Origin: Oscillatoria nigro-viridis PCC 7112
GTDB lineage: Bacteria; Cyanobacteriota; Cyanobacteriia; Cyanobacteriales; Microcoleaceae
Assembly: GCF_000317475.1 (NCBI RefSeq)
Contig: NC_019729.1
Location: 3,362,501 to 3,426,500, forward strand
Direction: 5' to 3'
Length of the DNA stretch: 64,000 nucleotides
Position numbers and translations under genes: made by a program. Below, piece after piece: positions 41,900-52,226 of the stretch. Below the pieces are notes generated by a model, which had not been told where the DNA came from, ran no database searches, and worked only from the letters and a program-made list of their open reading frames with translations. The number at the start of each line of letters is the position of its first letter. Position 1 is the first letter of the stretch.

Positions 41900-42376
41900 C
41901 TAAAGTTCGTGAAAGTGGTAGATCACGACGCCAGTGACGGCATCGTTCTCGATACTCACATAACCGGTTTTGAGCATTGCCGTGAAAGCCTCTTCCACTT
42001 CGGCAAAAGTCGCGCCGGTTGCCATCACCCCTTGGGTGACAGATAATCTTCCGTTCTTGGTATAAGCTGCCTTCAGGAGTTTAACCCCTAACTGGTCTGG
42101 AGTTTGCTTGGGGTATGTCGCGGCGATCGCCCCGCTGCTGGGATATAGCGGTATACCTTCGCGAGATACGCCGAGTTTGCCCCTGAGACTGGCATTGTGT
42201 TCGTCCACCATGTTCGGCAGCAGCAGCAAGTCAAACAATTGCCCAAACCCAAACAAACCAAAGGTAAACAGCCACAGCAAACCCGTACCAATCTTGCCGT
42301 TGTAGAGGCGGTGGAGTCCGAATGGGCCGAAAAAACAAGCTGCCCATAAAAGGTAACTAACACCTAAATTGCTCAT
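41900..42376 (-). CDS. TM2 domain-containing membrane protein
   Basis: The protein has about 158 residues from the ATG at 42376 with AGGACGG upstream. The N-terminal TM2 unit has two helices around GPFGLHRLYNGKIGTGLL and GFGQLFDLLLLPNMVDEHN. The C-terminal ~80 residues (KLLKAAYTKNGRLSVTQGVM, EVEEAFTAMLKTGYVSIEND) look like a small winged-helix-type domain. Function unknown. Confidence 0.82.
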   Translation of the reverse strand: MSNLGVSYLLWAACFFGPFGLHRLYNGKIGTGLLWLFTFGLFGFGQLFDLLLLPNMVDEHNASLRGKLGVSREGIPLYPSSGAIAATYPKQTPDQLGVKLLKAAYTKNGRLSVTQGVMATGATFAEVEEAFTAMLKTGYVSIENDAVTGVVIYHFHEL

Positions 42377-42805
42377 TTTCTGACCGTCCTGCCTGATTAT
42401 TCTAAGAATTGGAGTCCCTCTATACATTTTGTACTTTCTATCTGGTGTTTGAACAGTTTGACACCAGCAGATATTTGTGAATTGTCCGAAGTTATTGGTT
42501 ATTTACTACCAATGCCCCATGCCCTGTTTGGCCCATGCCCTGTTTGGCCCATGCCCTGTTTGGCCCATGCCCATGCCCAGTGAGTAATTTTGCGTAGCAA
42601 TTCTTAACGCCAGCAACATATTTGCGCGGGCGAGAGCTTGGTAAACTGGAGGGCGTGGAAATTACAGCAGCTTAGACCTGGATTCCACACGGAGCGCCAA
42701 ACCAAGCGCGCCGCCAGCGCTGGCCGGACATACACGAGCGCGATCGCCCGCAGTACCCGACAATGGAAACAAGCGAGTAGTTATAAGCAGAAATCCAATA
42801 AACAT
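42377..42805. other. acsF upstream region with 16-bp tandem repeat
   Basis: CATGCCCTGTTTGGCC occurs three times in direct tandem (42518-42565) plus partial units to 42578, giving repeated GGCCCATG. The rest, to the acsF start at 42806, has an open frame in the acsF phase from 42638, but that stretch does not look like AcsF and is read as leader. Confidence 0.6.
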
Positions 42806-43882
42806 ATGGTAGATTCCCTCAAAAAACCCACTTTTGAAGAACTGCGGCCGGGAGTGAAAGCCCCAGCCAAAGAAACTATTCTCACACCGAGATTTTACAC
42901 AACAGATTTTGACGAGATGGCCAAAATGGACATCTCGGTAAATGAAGCCGAACTAGAAGCAATTATCCAAGAGTTCCGCGTTGACTACAACAAAAACCAC
43001 TTCGTGCGGGATGCCGAGTTCGATCAATCTTGGGAACACATAGACGGCGAAAAACGCCAGTTGTTCATTGAGTTTCTAGAACGTTCATGCACCGCTGAGT
43101 TTTCTGGGTTCTTGCTTTACAAAGAATTGGGACGCAGGCTCAAAGACAAAAATCCAGTGCTCGCCGAGGGTTTCAACCTGATGTCGCGGGACGAAGCGCG
43201 GCACGCCGGATTCCTCAACAAAGCCCTCTCGGACTTTAATTTGTCCCTGGATTTGGGTTTCTTGACAAAGAGCCGCAGTTACACATTCTTTAAGCCGAAG
43301 TTTATTTTCTACGCGACTTACTTGTCTGAAAAGATCGGTTATTGGCGCTACATCACGATTTATCAGCACTTAAAAGCCCATCCTGAAGACCAGATTTATC
43401 CGATTTTCCGATTCTTTGAAAATTGGTGCCAGGATGAAAACCGCCACGGAGATTTCTTTGATGCGGTGATGAGAGCTCAGCCTCAGATGTTGAACGATTG
43501 GCGCGCTAAGCTTTGGTGCCGTTTCTTCTTGCTGTCAGTGTTCGCGACAATGTATCTCAATGATATCCAGCGCGCCGGTTTTTATCGATCGCTCGGACTC
43601 GATGCTCGCGAATACGACATTGAAGTCATCAAAAAGACCAACGAAACAGCAGGTCGCGTATTCCCCGTCATGCTGGACGTGAACAACCCAGAGTTTTACG
43701 ATCGGCTGGATATTTGCCTCAAGAACAATCAGAAGTTGACCGCAATTGTTGCTTCTAATACTCCGAAATTCTTGCAATTCTTCCAAAAATTGCCTTTGTA
43801 TCTGTCTAACGGCTGGCAATTAGCGAAGCTGTACTTCATGAAGACGATTGAATCACCTTCAGTTGAGGGTGCAGTCCGTTAA
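42806..43882 (+). CDS. acsF: Aerobic Mg-protoporphyrin IX monomethyl ester cyclase, diiron subunit
   Basis: This enzyme forms the isocyclic ring of chlorophyll using O2. It has 358 residues from the ATG at 42806, where family similarity begins ([20 protein letters not shown]). The ferritin-like diiron ligands are in [15 protein letters not shown] and [14 protein letters not shown], with an earlier Glu in [12 protein letters not shown]. Ycf54, its assembly partner, is encoded upstream in this window. A strong terminator follows. Confidence 0.97.
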   Translation: MVDSLKKPTFEELRPGVKAPAKETILTPRFYTTDFDEMAKMDISVNEAELEAIIQEFRVDYNKNHFVRDAEFDQSWEHIDGEKRQLFIEFLERSCTAEFSGFLLYKELGRRLKDKNPVLAEGFNLMSRDEARHAGFLNKALSDFNLSLDLGFLTKSRSYTFFKPKFIFYATYLSEKIGYWRYITIYQHLKAHPEDQIYPIFRFFENWCQDENRHGDFFDAVMRAQPQMLNDWRAKLWCRFFLLSVFATMYLNDIQRAGFYRSLGLDAREYDIEVIKKTNETAGRVFPVMLDVNNPEFYDRLDICLKNNQKLTAIVASNTPKFLQFFQKLPLYLSNGWQLAKLYFMKTIESPSVEGAVR

Positions 43883-43908
43883 TTTTTGATTTTTCATCCT
43901 CTGTGACG

Positions 43909-43941
43909 GCGGTTCTGCGACAAGCGGAGCCGCTTTTTTTT
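43909..43941 (+). terminator. Rho-independent terminator of acsF
   Basis: The stem GCGGTTCTGC / GCGGAGCCGC (two G-T pairs) with a GACAA loop is followed by eight T. It lies 26 bp after the acsF stop. Confidence 0.85.
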
Positions 43942-44022
43942 GGTATCCAGATTCACCGCAAAAAGTTCTCGCCCGACTTACAGTCGCCCGGAGTTGGAAT
44001 TGATGCTGGTTTTCCCTAAAAT

Positions 44023-47000
44023 TTATCGCCATTCCCCCTGAAGGTTAAAAGCCGCCCAATAATAAGGAGAACGCCACTCTTCCTGCTTCAACATTTCCAG
44101 TTGCGCCGCCCTTAAAGCCGCCGCTGGCGTTAACCCTTTTTTCAGCATTCCCTGATAAAAACTTGACATTAACGTAGCCGTTCCTTCATCATCCACATTC
44201 CACAAACTCACCACCACTCGCTGAGCCCCCGCATACATAAGTCCCCGTGTCAATCCTACCATGCCCTCGCCTTGAATGTTCTGCCCTAATCCGGTTTGAC
44301 AGGCACTTAAAACTACTAAATCGGCTGCTAATTTGAGATTAAAAATATCAGTAAGTCGCAGAAATCCGTTTAAAGGGTTACCCTTTTCATCTACCAGCGA
44401 CAGGACGATTCCCGACAGTTCCGGGTGAGCGCTATTGGCGAAACCGTGAGTGGCAACATGAATGATTTTATATTGGCTTAAATTTGGGCTAGTTGCTGTG
44501 GCACGACTGGCTTCAAAATCCAAAGATTCTGTGCGAGAATTGGCAGGAACTAACGCTTGAATGATTTGAGCTTCTTGGCGAGTGAATTTTAAACGGCTCA
44601 ACTGTAAGTTATTGGCGCGACCAGAGCGGCTTAAACCCAGATTTACTGATTCTATTGCTTGCAGATTGGTGGCGGTTGACTGGTTTTTGACTCGTTCATC
44701 TTCCGGGCTAAAAACTGGATCGGCGAGCATTGCTAAAGTCCGAGTAGGAGGTTGTCTGTCATTGTAGTTTTGTCTTAATATTCCCAAGGTGGAAGCTGAA
44801 GGCAGCAGCACGATTTCATGGTCTACTATTAAAGGCGGATTCCCATTTTCACCGTATTTTCCAGGGAGCGAGAGGGCAGCAAAGGGGAGGTAATTGAGAA
44901 CGCCATCGCCAACTATCAGCAGGCGCTTTTGAGCGAGTTGTGCTGCTACGGGCTGTAAAATAATTTGACTGAGCGTGTTGTTAGCTTCAGCCACTCGATC
45001 GGGAATGTTTCGGTAGAGCGGGCTAGTCACAGCATCGCGGAAATTGCGGGCTGCTTTTTCGATGTCAACCTGTTTGGGCAATTCATAACTGGTGATACTG
45101 GTTTTAGTCACAGCCCAGAGATAGCTGCGATCTTTCCCTAGAGAATACTGGAGTAAAATGGTATTCTCATCGAGGATTTGTTGTTGAATTTGTGCTAGGG
45201 TTAGAGGCTGCGGTTGGGTGAGGGCTGCGTAACGGGGGCTGGTGGAGCGGATTTGGGCTTGAATGTCCTGATATTGTGCTAGTAAAGTTTGGCGTTTTTG
45301 ATCTAATTCTGCTTTTTGTGGGGGGGTTGAATTGGGGCTGCTTGTAGTTTCGATTCGCCGTGTTTCTAAGGCATCGAGTTGCTGTTGTAAATTGCGTTCT
45401 TGCTGCAATAATTCCGGGGCGACACCTTGGCGAATATCGGCGTTTGCTTCTTGAAGAAGTTCGAGGAGGCTGCGGGCGCGGGAGCGTTCGCTAGCTTGAA
45501 AGGCTTTAGTATCATAACCCGAATTTGGTTGCGTTTTGTGCAGTTGCATTAACAGGTCAATGTAGAACTGGTAATAGTCCTGCACGGTGGCAAAGTATGA
45601 GATGCGGAGCTCGTGGTTGGTAATTTTGGTGCGGAGGTTTTCGATGATTTTGATGGAGGTTTCAATGTCAGTGAGGGCTGCGATTAAATTGCCTCGATCG
45701 CCTTTGAAAATAGCCCTATTGTAGAGGGTGAGAGCTTCCCCAGGACGATCGCCCACAGTGCGAAACAGCGGCAGGGCTTGGTTGAAATATTCTTCTGCTT
45801 TCTCCAGTTTTCCCAATTCTGAGTAAGTATTACCTAGATTGTTGAGGCTGTTGGCTTCTCCACGCCTATCGCCCGCTTTTTGTCTCAAATCGAGGGCTTG
45901 TTTGTAGTAGTCGAGGGCTGTTTGTTTTTCTCCCAAATCTGAATAGACTATGCCAATATTGTTGAGGGTAGTCGCTTCCTTAGCCCGATCGCCCACAGCG
46001 CGGAATAAGGGAAGGGCTTGGTTGAAATACTCTTTTGCTTTCTGTTTTTCTCCCAAATCGCTGTAGGCTAAGCCGATGTTGTTGAGTGTGGTGGCTTCCG
46101 CAGTGCGATCGCCCAAAGATCTATCGCTGTTTGCGGGTAGGTTCGAGATGTTGCTGAGGTTGATACTTGCTTCAGGGCGATCGCCCATTTCCCGAATTAG
46201 GGAAAGGACTTGGTTATAGTAGTCGATGGCTTGCTGTTTCTCTCCCAAAGCATAGTAGAAGGCGCCGATATTGTTGAGGATGACGGCTTGTTTAGGGCGA
46301 TCGCCTACAGTCTGAGACCCAGAAAGGGCTTGCTTGTAGTAGTTCAGGGCTTGCTGTCTTTCTCCTAATCTATTACTAATCAAGCCCATTATATTCAGCG
46401 TCTCAGCTTCCTTGTCCCGATTTCTAAGCATTTGATAAAGCGAACGCGCTGCATCAAACTTTTGCAATGCCTCCTGGTAAGATGCTGCTGTTTCCCGATC
46501 GAATAGTCGCCCAGCTTCCTCAACCAATCGCTCGGCTTCATCTGTTTTTTGATTTAATAGTTGTTTGTTTTTCTGAATTAATCGCTCGGCTTCCCCATCC
46601 GGGATTTGATTTCTACTGAGATCGAGGGTTGTCAGATATACCAATCCCGCTAAAGGTGTGGCATCTGCGATTTGATTTCTACTGAGGTCTAGGTTAGTTA
46701 GATTTGTCAATCCCGCTAAAGGTGTGGCATCTGCGATTTGATTTCTACTGAGGTCTAGGGTGGGCAGATTTGTCAATCCCGATAATGGTTTCACATCTGC
46801 GATTTGATTTGATGCGAGGAAAAGCACTATCAGATTTGTCAATCCCGATAATGGTTTCACATCTGCAATTTTATTGCCACTCAAATAAAGAAAATTCAAC
46901 TCCGTCATTGTCGATAAAGGTGTCACATCTACAATTTGATTAGATGCGAGGGACAGCCCTGTTAGATTAGTCAATCCCGCTAAAGGTTTTACATCTACGA

Positions 47001-47649
47001 TTTGATTGGCTTCGAGGAAAAGCTCTGTCAGATTAGTCAGTCCCGATAATGGTTTCACGTCTGAGATTTGATTGAAATTGAGGACGAGGGATCTCAGATT
47101 AGTCAGTCCCGATAAGGGTTGCACATCTGTTATTTGATTTACACTGAGGTTGAGCCTTCTCAAATTGGTGAATTTTGATAATGGTTTGATATCGACTATT
47201 TGATTGTCAGCTAGGTAAAGTAGTGTGAGATTAGTCAGTCCCGATAATGGTTTCACGTCAGAGATTTGATTGGAAGTGAGGGTGAGATATCTCAGATTAG
47301 TCAGTCCCGATAATGGTTGCACATCGGTTATTTGATTTATACTGAGGTTGAGCTTTCTCAGATTTGTGAATTTTGATAATGGTTTGATATCGACTATTTG
47401 ATTGCGAATTAGGGAAAGTTCTGTGAGATTAGTCAGTGTTTTTTGAGCGCGATCGCACTCTTGTGTTTTCGCTTTTGATAGCAGCACCTCCACCGTATGT
47501 CTGGCTTCAGGGGTCAAATTCTCTTTGTTGGTACAGAAATCAGCAAAACTTTCAAATGTCTGGGGATTTGGCGCGGCGGCAGATCCCATCAGGATAGTCG
47601 CACCTACAGCTAAGCCCCAACGCCCCCAAGTCGAAAGTATGAGATTCAT
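44023..47649 (-). CDS. Large LRR-TPR-CHAT protease-like protein, probably exported or anchored
   Basis: The protein has about 1,208 residues from the ATG at 47649, which gives a short hydrophobic leader; an ATG at 47688 would add 13. Residues ~60-365 are about fourteen 22-residue leucine-rich repeats of the internalin type (LTNLTxLxLSxNQIxDVxPL). Next come about seven TPRs ([21 protein letters not shown]). The C-terminal CHAT caspase-like domain has HVATHG (catalytic His about 1068) and VVLSACQTG (Cys about 1117), followed by [15 protein letters not shown]. The design is sensor repeats plus a protease. No CRISPR type III-E genes are near, so the partner is unknown. Confidence 0.88.
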   Translation of the reverse strand: MNLILSTWGRWGLAVGATILMGSAAAPNPQTFESFADFCTNKENLTPEARHTVEVLLSKAKTQECDRAQKTLTNLTELSLIRNQIVDIKPLSKFTNLRKLNLSINQITDVQPLSGLTNLRYLTLTSNQISDVKPLSGLTNLTLLYLADNQIVDIKPLSKFTNLRRLNLSVNQITDVQPLSGLTNLRSLVLNFNQISDVKPLSGLTNLTELFLEANQIVDVKPLAGLTNLTGLSLASNQIVDVTPLSTMTELNFLYLSGNKIADVKPLSGLTNLIVLFLASNQIADVKPLSGLTNLPTLDLSRNQIADATPLAGLTNLTNLDLSRNQIADATPLAGLVYLTTLDLSRNQIPDGEAERLIQKNKQLLNQKTDEAERLVEEAGRLFDRETAASYQEALQKFDAARSLYQMLRNRDKEAETLNIMGLISNRLGERQQALNYYKQALSGSQTVGDRPKQAVILNNIGAFYYALGEKQQAIDYYNQVLSLIREMGDRPEASINLSNISNLPANSDRSLGDRTAEATTLNNIGLAYSDLGEKQKAKEYFNQALPLFRAVGDRAKEATTLNNIGIVYSDLGEKQTALDYYKQALDLRQKAGDRRGEANSLNNLGNTYSELGKLEKAEEYFNQALPLFRTVGDRPGEALTLYNRAIFKGDRGNLIAALTDIETSIKIIENLRTKITNHELRISYFATVQDYYQFYIDLLMQLHKTQPNSGYDTKAFQASERSRARSLLELLQEANADIRQGVAPELLQQERNLQQQLDALETRRIETTSSPNSTPPQKAELDQKRQTLLAQYQDIQAQIRSTSPRYAALTQPQPLTLAQIQQQILDENTILLQYSLGKDRSYLWAVTKTSITSYELPKQVDIEKAARNFRDAVTSPLYRNIPDRVAEANNTLSQIILQPVAAQLAQKRLLIVGDGVLNYLPFAALSLPGKYGENGNPPLIVDHEIVLLPSASTLGILRQNYNDRQPPTRTLAMLADPVFSPEDERVKNQSTATNLQAIESVNLGLSRSGRANNLQLSRLKFTRQEAQIIQALVPANSRTESLDFEASRATATSPNLSQYKIIHVATHGFANSAHPELSGIVLSLVDEKGNPLNGFLRLTDIFNLKLAADLVVLSACQTGLGQNIQGEGMVGLTRGLMYAGAQRVVVSLWNVDDEGTATLMSSFYQGMLKKGLTPAAALRAAQLEMLKQEEWRSPYYWAAFNLQGEWR

Positions 47650-47957
47650 AAACACTCGCTCAAAAAATACCTGATTAGCTGCTATCATAATCTATCGCAC
47701 ATTGTGATGCGCGCTTTTCCTTCCGGCTTGCCAATTAGATGGAGAGCATTTGGTGAAACAATAGTCGCTACTGCTTCTCGCTGCACTCTCCAAGCATTAT
47801 TAGAAACCGGGTTTAAGAAACTGGCTTTTTCCAAAAAACCCGGTTCCTCATGAAAAATTCGGTTTCTGCACAAGTCCTATTTTACGTTACTCTCAACTCA
47901 GACAATTAAAATTAGCGATCGCCCCCAAACCTAGGATGTACTATTTTCTGACGTTTT
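47650..47957. other. Intergenic region with inverted AAACCCGG repeats
   Basis: GAAACCGGGTTTAAGAAACT at about 47800-47820 and AAAAAACCCGGTTCC at about 47834-47848 face each other. The AAACCGGGTTT core also occurs at about 2740, 35880 and 63937. No gene is seen. Confidence 0.5.
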
Positions 47958-49472
47958 ATGAACCCCAACAAAAAACAATCCCACAAATCAATCTTTGTTT
48001 TTGCCCTGGGAATGCTCGGTGTTTTCCTCTTTTCCTTAAGTCTCCGCTTTTGGGAACTAGAGCGATTTAACACTTTAGTATTTGACGAGGTTTATTACGC
48101 TAAATTTGCCAACGATTATCTCACGAAAACTCCTTTTTTCAACGCTCACCCGCCTCTGAGCCAGTACATAATTGCGATCGGCATTTGGATCGGCACTCAC
48201 CTTCCCTTCGGCAAAACAGCCGTCAACAGTATGGCAGGTTCCCTGCTTTCCCCTTGGGATTACCGCTGGTTGAATGCTCTCACGGGTTCCTTTATTCCCC
48301 TAGTTGTGGGAGCGCTGGCTTATCAGCTAGTTCCGCGCCGCACCTTTGCTTTTCTTGCTGCTTTATTTATCGCCTGCGACGGTCTGTTTTTAGTTGAGTC
48401 TCGCTACGCGCTGAACAACATTTATCTAGTTTTGTTGGGAATTTTAGGTCAGTTATTTCTTTTAAAAGCCGTAGAAGCAGAAGGCCAAAAGCGCTGGCTT
48501 TTGCTGGTACTTGCCGGTACTGGCTTCGGCGCATCTGCGGCTATCAAATGGAACGGATTGTGGTTTCTTTTCGGTACTTATCTAATTTTAATCTGTGCTT
48601 GGGCAGTTCGTTTTATCCAGGGTAACAAAGGAAATGAAGAACGAAGCCGCGAGGTAGATTCACCTCTAATTCCTGCCGAAAGTCCCGTACAAAAACTGAC
48701 TAAACTCAATTTTATAGAACTCTGCTTGAGTCTAGCTATTATTCCTATTCTAGTTTACAGCATCTCTTGGATTCCTCACCTGCACTTTAATCCAACTCCC
48801 AATTTCTGGCAGATGCAAACGGAAATTTTGACTTATCACCAGCGGATTAAAAGCGGCCCAGATGTACATCCTTACTGTTCCACATGGTACAGTTGGCCTT
48901 TGATGCTGCGCCCCATAGTTTACTTCTACAAAACTGCTAGCAGCAATGCCCAACCTGATCCGGTTTTGCCGCCTTTACCTGAAGGTGCAACTCAGGCAAT
49001 TTTTGACGTTCACGCAATGGGAAATCCATTGCTTTGGTGGCTGTCAACCTTAGCTTTACTGCTAGTAATAGGAGTTTTAGTTCACCGGATTTTGGTGTGG
49101 CTGCAAACGCGCAGCGAGGCTTCTGCTGACACTCTAGAACAGCAGCGGCCGATTTTGTTTCCGCCGACTGCCCAAATGTGGCTGGCGTTGTATTTAATAG
49201 TTAATTGGGCTGCTAATTTGCTGCCTTGGATGAAGGTGACTCGCTGCGTATTTTTGTACCATTATATGGGCTGTTCGGTGTTCGCAGCCTTAGCACTTGC
49301 TTGGTGGGTTGACAGGTGGCTGCACAGCCCTCAAACTCGACTCCGAGGGATGGGGGTAACAATTATTTTTCTGGTTTTTGGTGCTTTTATTTTCTGGATG
49401 CCTATCTATTTGGGACTGCCTTTGTCGCAGTGGGAATGGAAAATTCGGATGTGGCTGCCGTCTTGGGTTTAA
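47958..49472 (+). CDS. Dolichyl-phosphate-mannose-protein mannosyltransferase-like (GT39/PMT) membrane protein
   Basis: The 504-residue protein has many transmembrane helices. The N-terminal FDEVYYAKFANDYL holds the Asp-Glu pair used by PMT-type C-class glycosyltransferases, followed by NAHPPLSQYIIAIG. RYALNNIYLVLLGILGQLF and AAIKWNGLWFLFGTYL match the PMT core, and the YSWPLMLRPIVYFY and HAMGNPLLWW parts match the 4TMC region. It probably glycosylates exported proteins from a polyprenyl-phosphate sugar. It stands alone. Confidence 0.88.
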   Translation: MNPNKKQSHKSIFVFALGMLGVFLFSLSLRFWELERFNTLVFDEVYYAKFANDYLTKTPFFNAHPPLSQYIIAIGIWIGTHLPFGKTAVNSMAGSLLSPWDYRWLNALTGSFIPLVVGALAYQLVPRRTFAFLAALFIACDGLFLVESRYALNNIYLVLLGILGQLFLLKAVEAEGQKRWLLLVLAGTGFGASAAIKWNGLWFLFGTYLILICAWAVRFIQGNKGNEERSREVDSPLIPAESPVQKLTKLNFIELCLSLAIIPILVYSISWIPHLHFNPTPNFWQMQTEILTYHQRIKSGPDVHPYCSTWYSWPLMLRPIVYFYKTASSNAQPDPVLPPLPEGATQAIFDVHAMGNPLLWWLSTLALLLVIGVLVHRILVWLQTRSEASADTLEQQRPILFPPTAQMWLALYLIVNWAANLLPWMKVTRCVFLYHYMGCSVFAALALAWWVDRWLHSPQTRLRGMGVTIIFLVFGAFIFWMPIYLGLPLSQWEWKIRMWLPSWV

Positions 49473-49480
49473 GTTAGAAA

Positions 49481-49577
49481 TAATTCTTTTATGAACAGCC
49501 AAGATGCCCGTTTCACAAGAAAATTAAGTTTTCTGGAACAGGCCGGAAAGCCTGTTCCTAACCAAGGTGCAAGATGT
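49481..49577. repeat. Dispersed palindromic repeat, family A, copy 5
   Basis: The right arm GGAACAGGCCGGAAAGCCTG and the end AAGGTGCAAGATGT are well kept. The left arm is degenerate (ACAGCCAAGATGCCCGTTTCACAA). It lies between the mannosyltransferase and trmB. Confidence 0.65.
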
Positions 49578-49621
49578 AAGTTATAACATTTATTACCAAG
49601 GTGAGTTTGCAAAAGCGAGCA

Positions 49622-50254
49622 TTATTTTTGATAGAGTGCTCGATAAACTGGTTCGCCCCGTTTCAGAGTAGCAATTTCTCTTTCAGTAGCCACAGGTAGG
49701 GGATTTTCGGCTAACCATTCGCTACCGTTTTGACGTTTAAAACTGGGGTGAGATGAAAAGCGATCGCACATTTCCCTTTCTACTTCCTCAATATCTGACT
49801 GGATAAAAACTTCGCCGCCAATTGCCAGATAATTTGCCAATTCGTTGACTAATTCTTGCTGCACCACGCGCCGTTTGTGGTGCTTTTTCTTGAACCACGG
49901 ATCGGGAAACTGAATGCTAACTCGCTGCAAAGTGCCTGCGGGTAAAGTTTCTAAAATTGGTTTCAGGGAACTATTCGCATTGCAAAACAAATAGTGCAAA
50001 TTTGTCAAGCCTTTTTCGTCCCGCCAAAGATTCGCCTCCTCTACTAGAGGTTCCCGAATTTCTAATCCGAGAAAGTTCCAGTCTGTTTGGATTTGCGCCA
50101 TGTGCCACAAAAACCGTCCTCTGCCGCAGCCGATATCTAAATGCAGCGGTAAATTTAAGTCGGCATAGATTTTAGTCCAATCCGGGGGATTTGCAGATGC
50201 TTGATATCTAATTGATAGGGGATTGACGTGTTCCCGCACTCTTACTCTTGCCAA
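49622..50254 (-). CDS. trmB: tRNA (guanine-N7-)-methyltransferase
   Basis: TrmB methylates G46 of tRNAs with SAM. The 210-residue protein has [17 protein letters not shown] (SAM motif I), [14 protein letters not shown] and the hallmark [20 protein letters not shown]. The C-terminus is short, as in cyanobacteria. ATG start. Confidence 0.95.
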   Translation of the reverse strand: MARVRVREHVNPLSIRYQASANPPDWTKIYADLNLPLHLDIGCGRGRFLWHMAQIQTDWNFLGLEIREPLVEEANLWRDEKGLTNLHYLFCNANSSLKPILETLPAGTLQRVSIQFPDPWFKKKHHKRRVVQQELVNELANYLAIGGEVFIQSDIEEVEREMCDRFSSHPSFKRQNGSEWLAENPLPVATEREIATLKRGEPVYRALYQK

Positions 50255-50413
50255 TTTTTCTGTCTCCTGAATGTAATTTTGAACCGCTGATGAAGGCAGA
50301 TTAACGCGGATTAACGCAGATAAATATTGATTTTGGCGAGGTTGTCTAATACTTTTTAATGAATTAGAAATGAAAAATGGCAGACTTACGATTTTTCATT
50401 TCTAATTATTGCA

Positions 50414-51166
50414 TTAGGCTTCTGGTTCAATGCCTGCTGCTCTTAATTGGGCGGCTAATCTTTCCGATCGTTCTCGTTCTTGTTCGGCCCGCTGTTGAGC
50501 GAGATCCCTTTGCTGCCGTTCCCTTTCTACCATTTCTGCTCCCCAAAATAACATCTCGCCGCTTTCATCCCACCACCGCAGCCAATATCCCGTTCTTTCG
50601 GCTTTTGTTCCCTGCCAAACACCCAGAAATAACCCAACTCCTGAAATCCAATAACGGCCGAAAGCATCGGGTGGTTGTACTTCATACTTTCCTGATGAGC
50701 CCAACTGGTAGATTTCTAACACTCCAGCGGCTGGCTCAAAAAGTGCATAGATTGGAACTCGCAATACTTGTTCGTAAAAAAACCATTTTCCAGGCGGATA
50801 AGTTTGTTTACTAGAATATTCATCGTTGGGACTAGCTGATAAAAATTCCATGACGATCGCCGGGACTTCCCCTTCTAAGTTGGGAGTATAACTGCGGCGA
50901 ATTTCTTGACTAGAAAGCGGCTGGACGTTGCGGGCATAAAACCAATCTGGAGCTTTAATAACTAGCTTGTCGTTTAATGTAGCACAAATTCCCATGTTTG
51001 GGGCAACTAATATTCCTGTTACAATTAGCCCTGCGATTTCTAGGATTTCGCGCAAGGCAGCAGCGAGCAAGAGCTGGTCGATATTTTCCACTGGTTCCTC
51101 ATCTAAAATGAAGTCGTCTGGCAATTTTTCCCAGGTAATTTTTAAGTCGGCTGTACTGGCTGTCAC
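50414..51166 (-). CDS. Uma2 family putative nuclease with C-terminal coiled coil
   Basis: The protein has 250 residues. APDWFYARNVQP, EVPAIVMEFLSASPNDEYSS and KWFFYEQVLRVPIYALFEP form the PD-(D/E)XK-like Uma2 core (PDw...vvEvlSps...K...Y...gv..Yw). The last ~40 residues (REQQRDLAQQRAEQERERSE-type, Arg/Glu/Gln-rich) form a coiled coil, common in cyanobacterial Uma2 proteins. The family is abundant in cyanobacteria and function is unproven. It sits 13 bp after csaB on the same strand. Confidence 0.82.
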   Translation of the reverse strand: MTASTADLKITWEKLPDDFILDEEPVENIDQLLLAAALREILEIAGLIVTGILVAPNMGICATLNDKLVIKAPDWFYARNVQPLSSQEIRRSYTPNLEGEVPAIVMEFLSASPNDEYSSKQTYPPGKWFFYEQVLRVPIYALFEPAAGVLEIYQLGSSGKYEVQPPDAFGRYWISGVGLFLGVWQGTKAERTGYWLRWWDESGEMLFWGAEMVERERQQRDLAQQRAEQERERSERLAAQLRAAGIEPEA

Positions 51167-51179
51167 GGTATTTTACCTC

Positions 51180-52226
51180 TTACGGAGACTGCTGGAGTGC
51201 GGTTTGCAATACTTCGCGGTGAAAGAGCGATCGCCCTACAATAAATTTTATCCTGTCTGGCGATAAGGCGTCGCCGTTAGCATAGTGTTCGATCCAGGTT
51301 TTGCTGATTAAATAAGGATCTTCTGGCAATTCTGATAATAAGTATCCTGGCATTTCTAGCTCTTCCATTAACTGGCTGACTTTGGGATCGTAGCTGAGGG
51401 CAAAACAGCGGCATTCTTCGGATGCGGCCATAATTAAACTGTGGTAGCGCATCCCGATCGCCATTTCGACTCCCCGGAACACTCCTTTCAATTTTCTCGG
51501 ATCGTCTAAACTGAGGATGCGACTCCTTTTGGGCAGCGCTTCGTGCAAATGTTGGGCAAGTTCTAAGTCGTGAGATGCTTGAAAAGGCAGCAGCAAAATT
51601 AAGGTGCGAGTTGCTTTTTGAAAGTCAACTAAAGCTTGAGTTAAGATTGACAAACGCGCGGGAGTTAGTGTAGGATGAGAACGCAAACAAACAGCAACTC
51701 TGGGCGCAGGTAAATCCCACAAACCCGACACGGGAGAATTCTCCAAAGCCCACACGGGATCTGGCGCTAAAGTAAAGGGAATTTGCCAATCTGCAAGTAA
51801 AGTAGCTGAACCTTTATCCCGCACGCTGACGGCGGTGCATCCAGCAAAACAGCGCTGAGATAACTTGCGAGTCATTTCCCGCTTTAAAGGGCCAATTCCC
51901 TGGGCCCAAGCAACAGTTTTTAAGCCCATCCGCTGCGCTAATCCCATCAAACCACCATAATAGAAAGGACTCGCAATGCTAGTAGCGTCTTGGATTAAAC
52001 TGCCGCCGCCCCAGATTAGGGCGTCGGATGTGCGGAGTGCTTCGAGAACTTGGAACGCATTCATGCGATCGCGCGCAGCTACCCCGTACCGCTGATTTGT
52101 CTCGACAGGATTGCCAGACAGGACGATCGGCGTCACGCCATCTGGTAACATTTGCAGTAGCGATGCCAACAGCGCCTCGTCGCCACCGTTGCCTTTACCG
52201 TAATAGCCGCACAAAATTGCTCGCAT
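51180..52226 (-). CDS. csaB: Polysaccharide pyruvyl transferase CsaB
   Basis: The 348-residue protein adds pyruvate ketal to cell-wall polysaccharide, which serves as an anchor for S-layer-type proteins. It has the opening LCGYYGKGNGGDEALLASLL, ALIWGGGSLIQDATS, KTVAWAQGIGPL, VAVCLRSHP and GMRYHSLIMAA, the usual CsaB pattern. ATG start. The Uma2 gene follows closely. Confidence 0.92.
   Translation of the reverse strand: MRAILCGYYGKGNGGDEALLASLLQMLPDGVTPIVLSGNPVETNQRYGVAARDRMNAFQVLEALRTSDALIWGGGSLIQDATSIASPFYYGGLMGLAQRMGLKTVAWAQGIGPLKREMTRKLSQRCFAGCTAVSVRDKGSATLLADWQIPFTLAPDPVWALENSPVSGLWDLPAPRVAVCLRSHPTLTPARLSILTQALVDFQKATRTLILLLPFQASHDLELAQHLHEALPKRSRILSLDDPRKLKGVFRGVEMAIGMRYHSLIMAASEECRCFALSYDPKVSQLMEELEMPGYLLSELPEDPYLISKTWIEHYANGDALSPDRIKFIVGRSLFHREVLQTALQQSP

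Noticed and set aside
42638..42805. 56 extra codons in frame before acsF
   Set aside because: AcsF family similarity begins at the ATG at 42806; the upstream frame has an Arg/Gln-rich sequence unlike AcsF.
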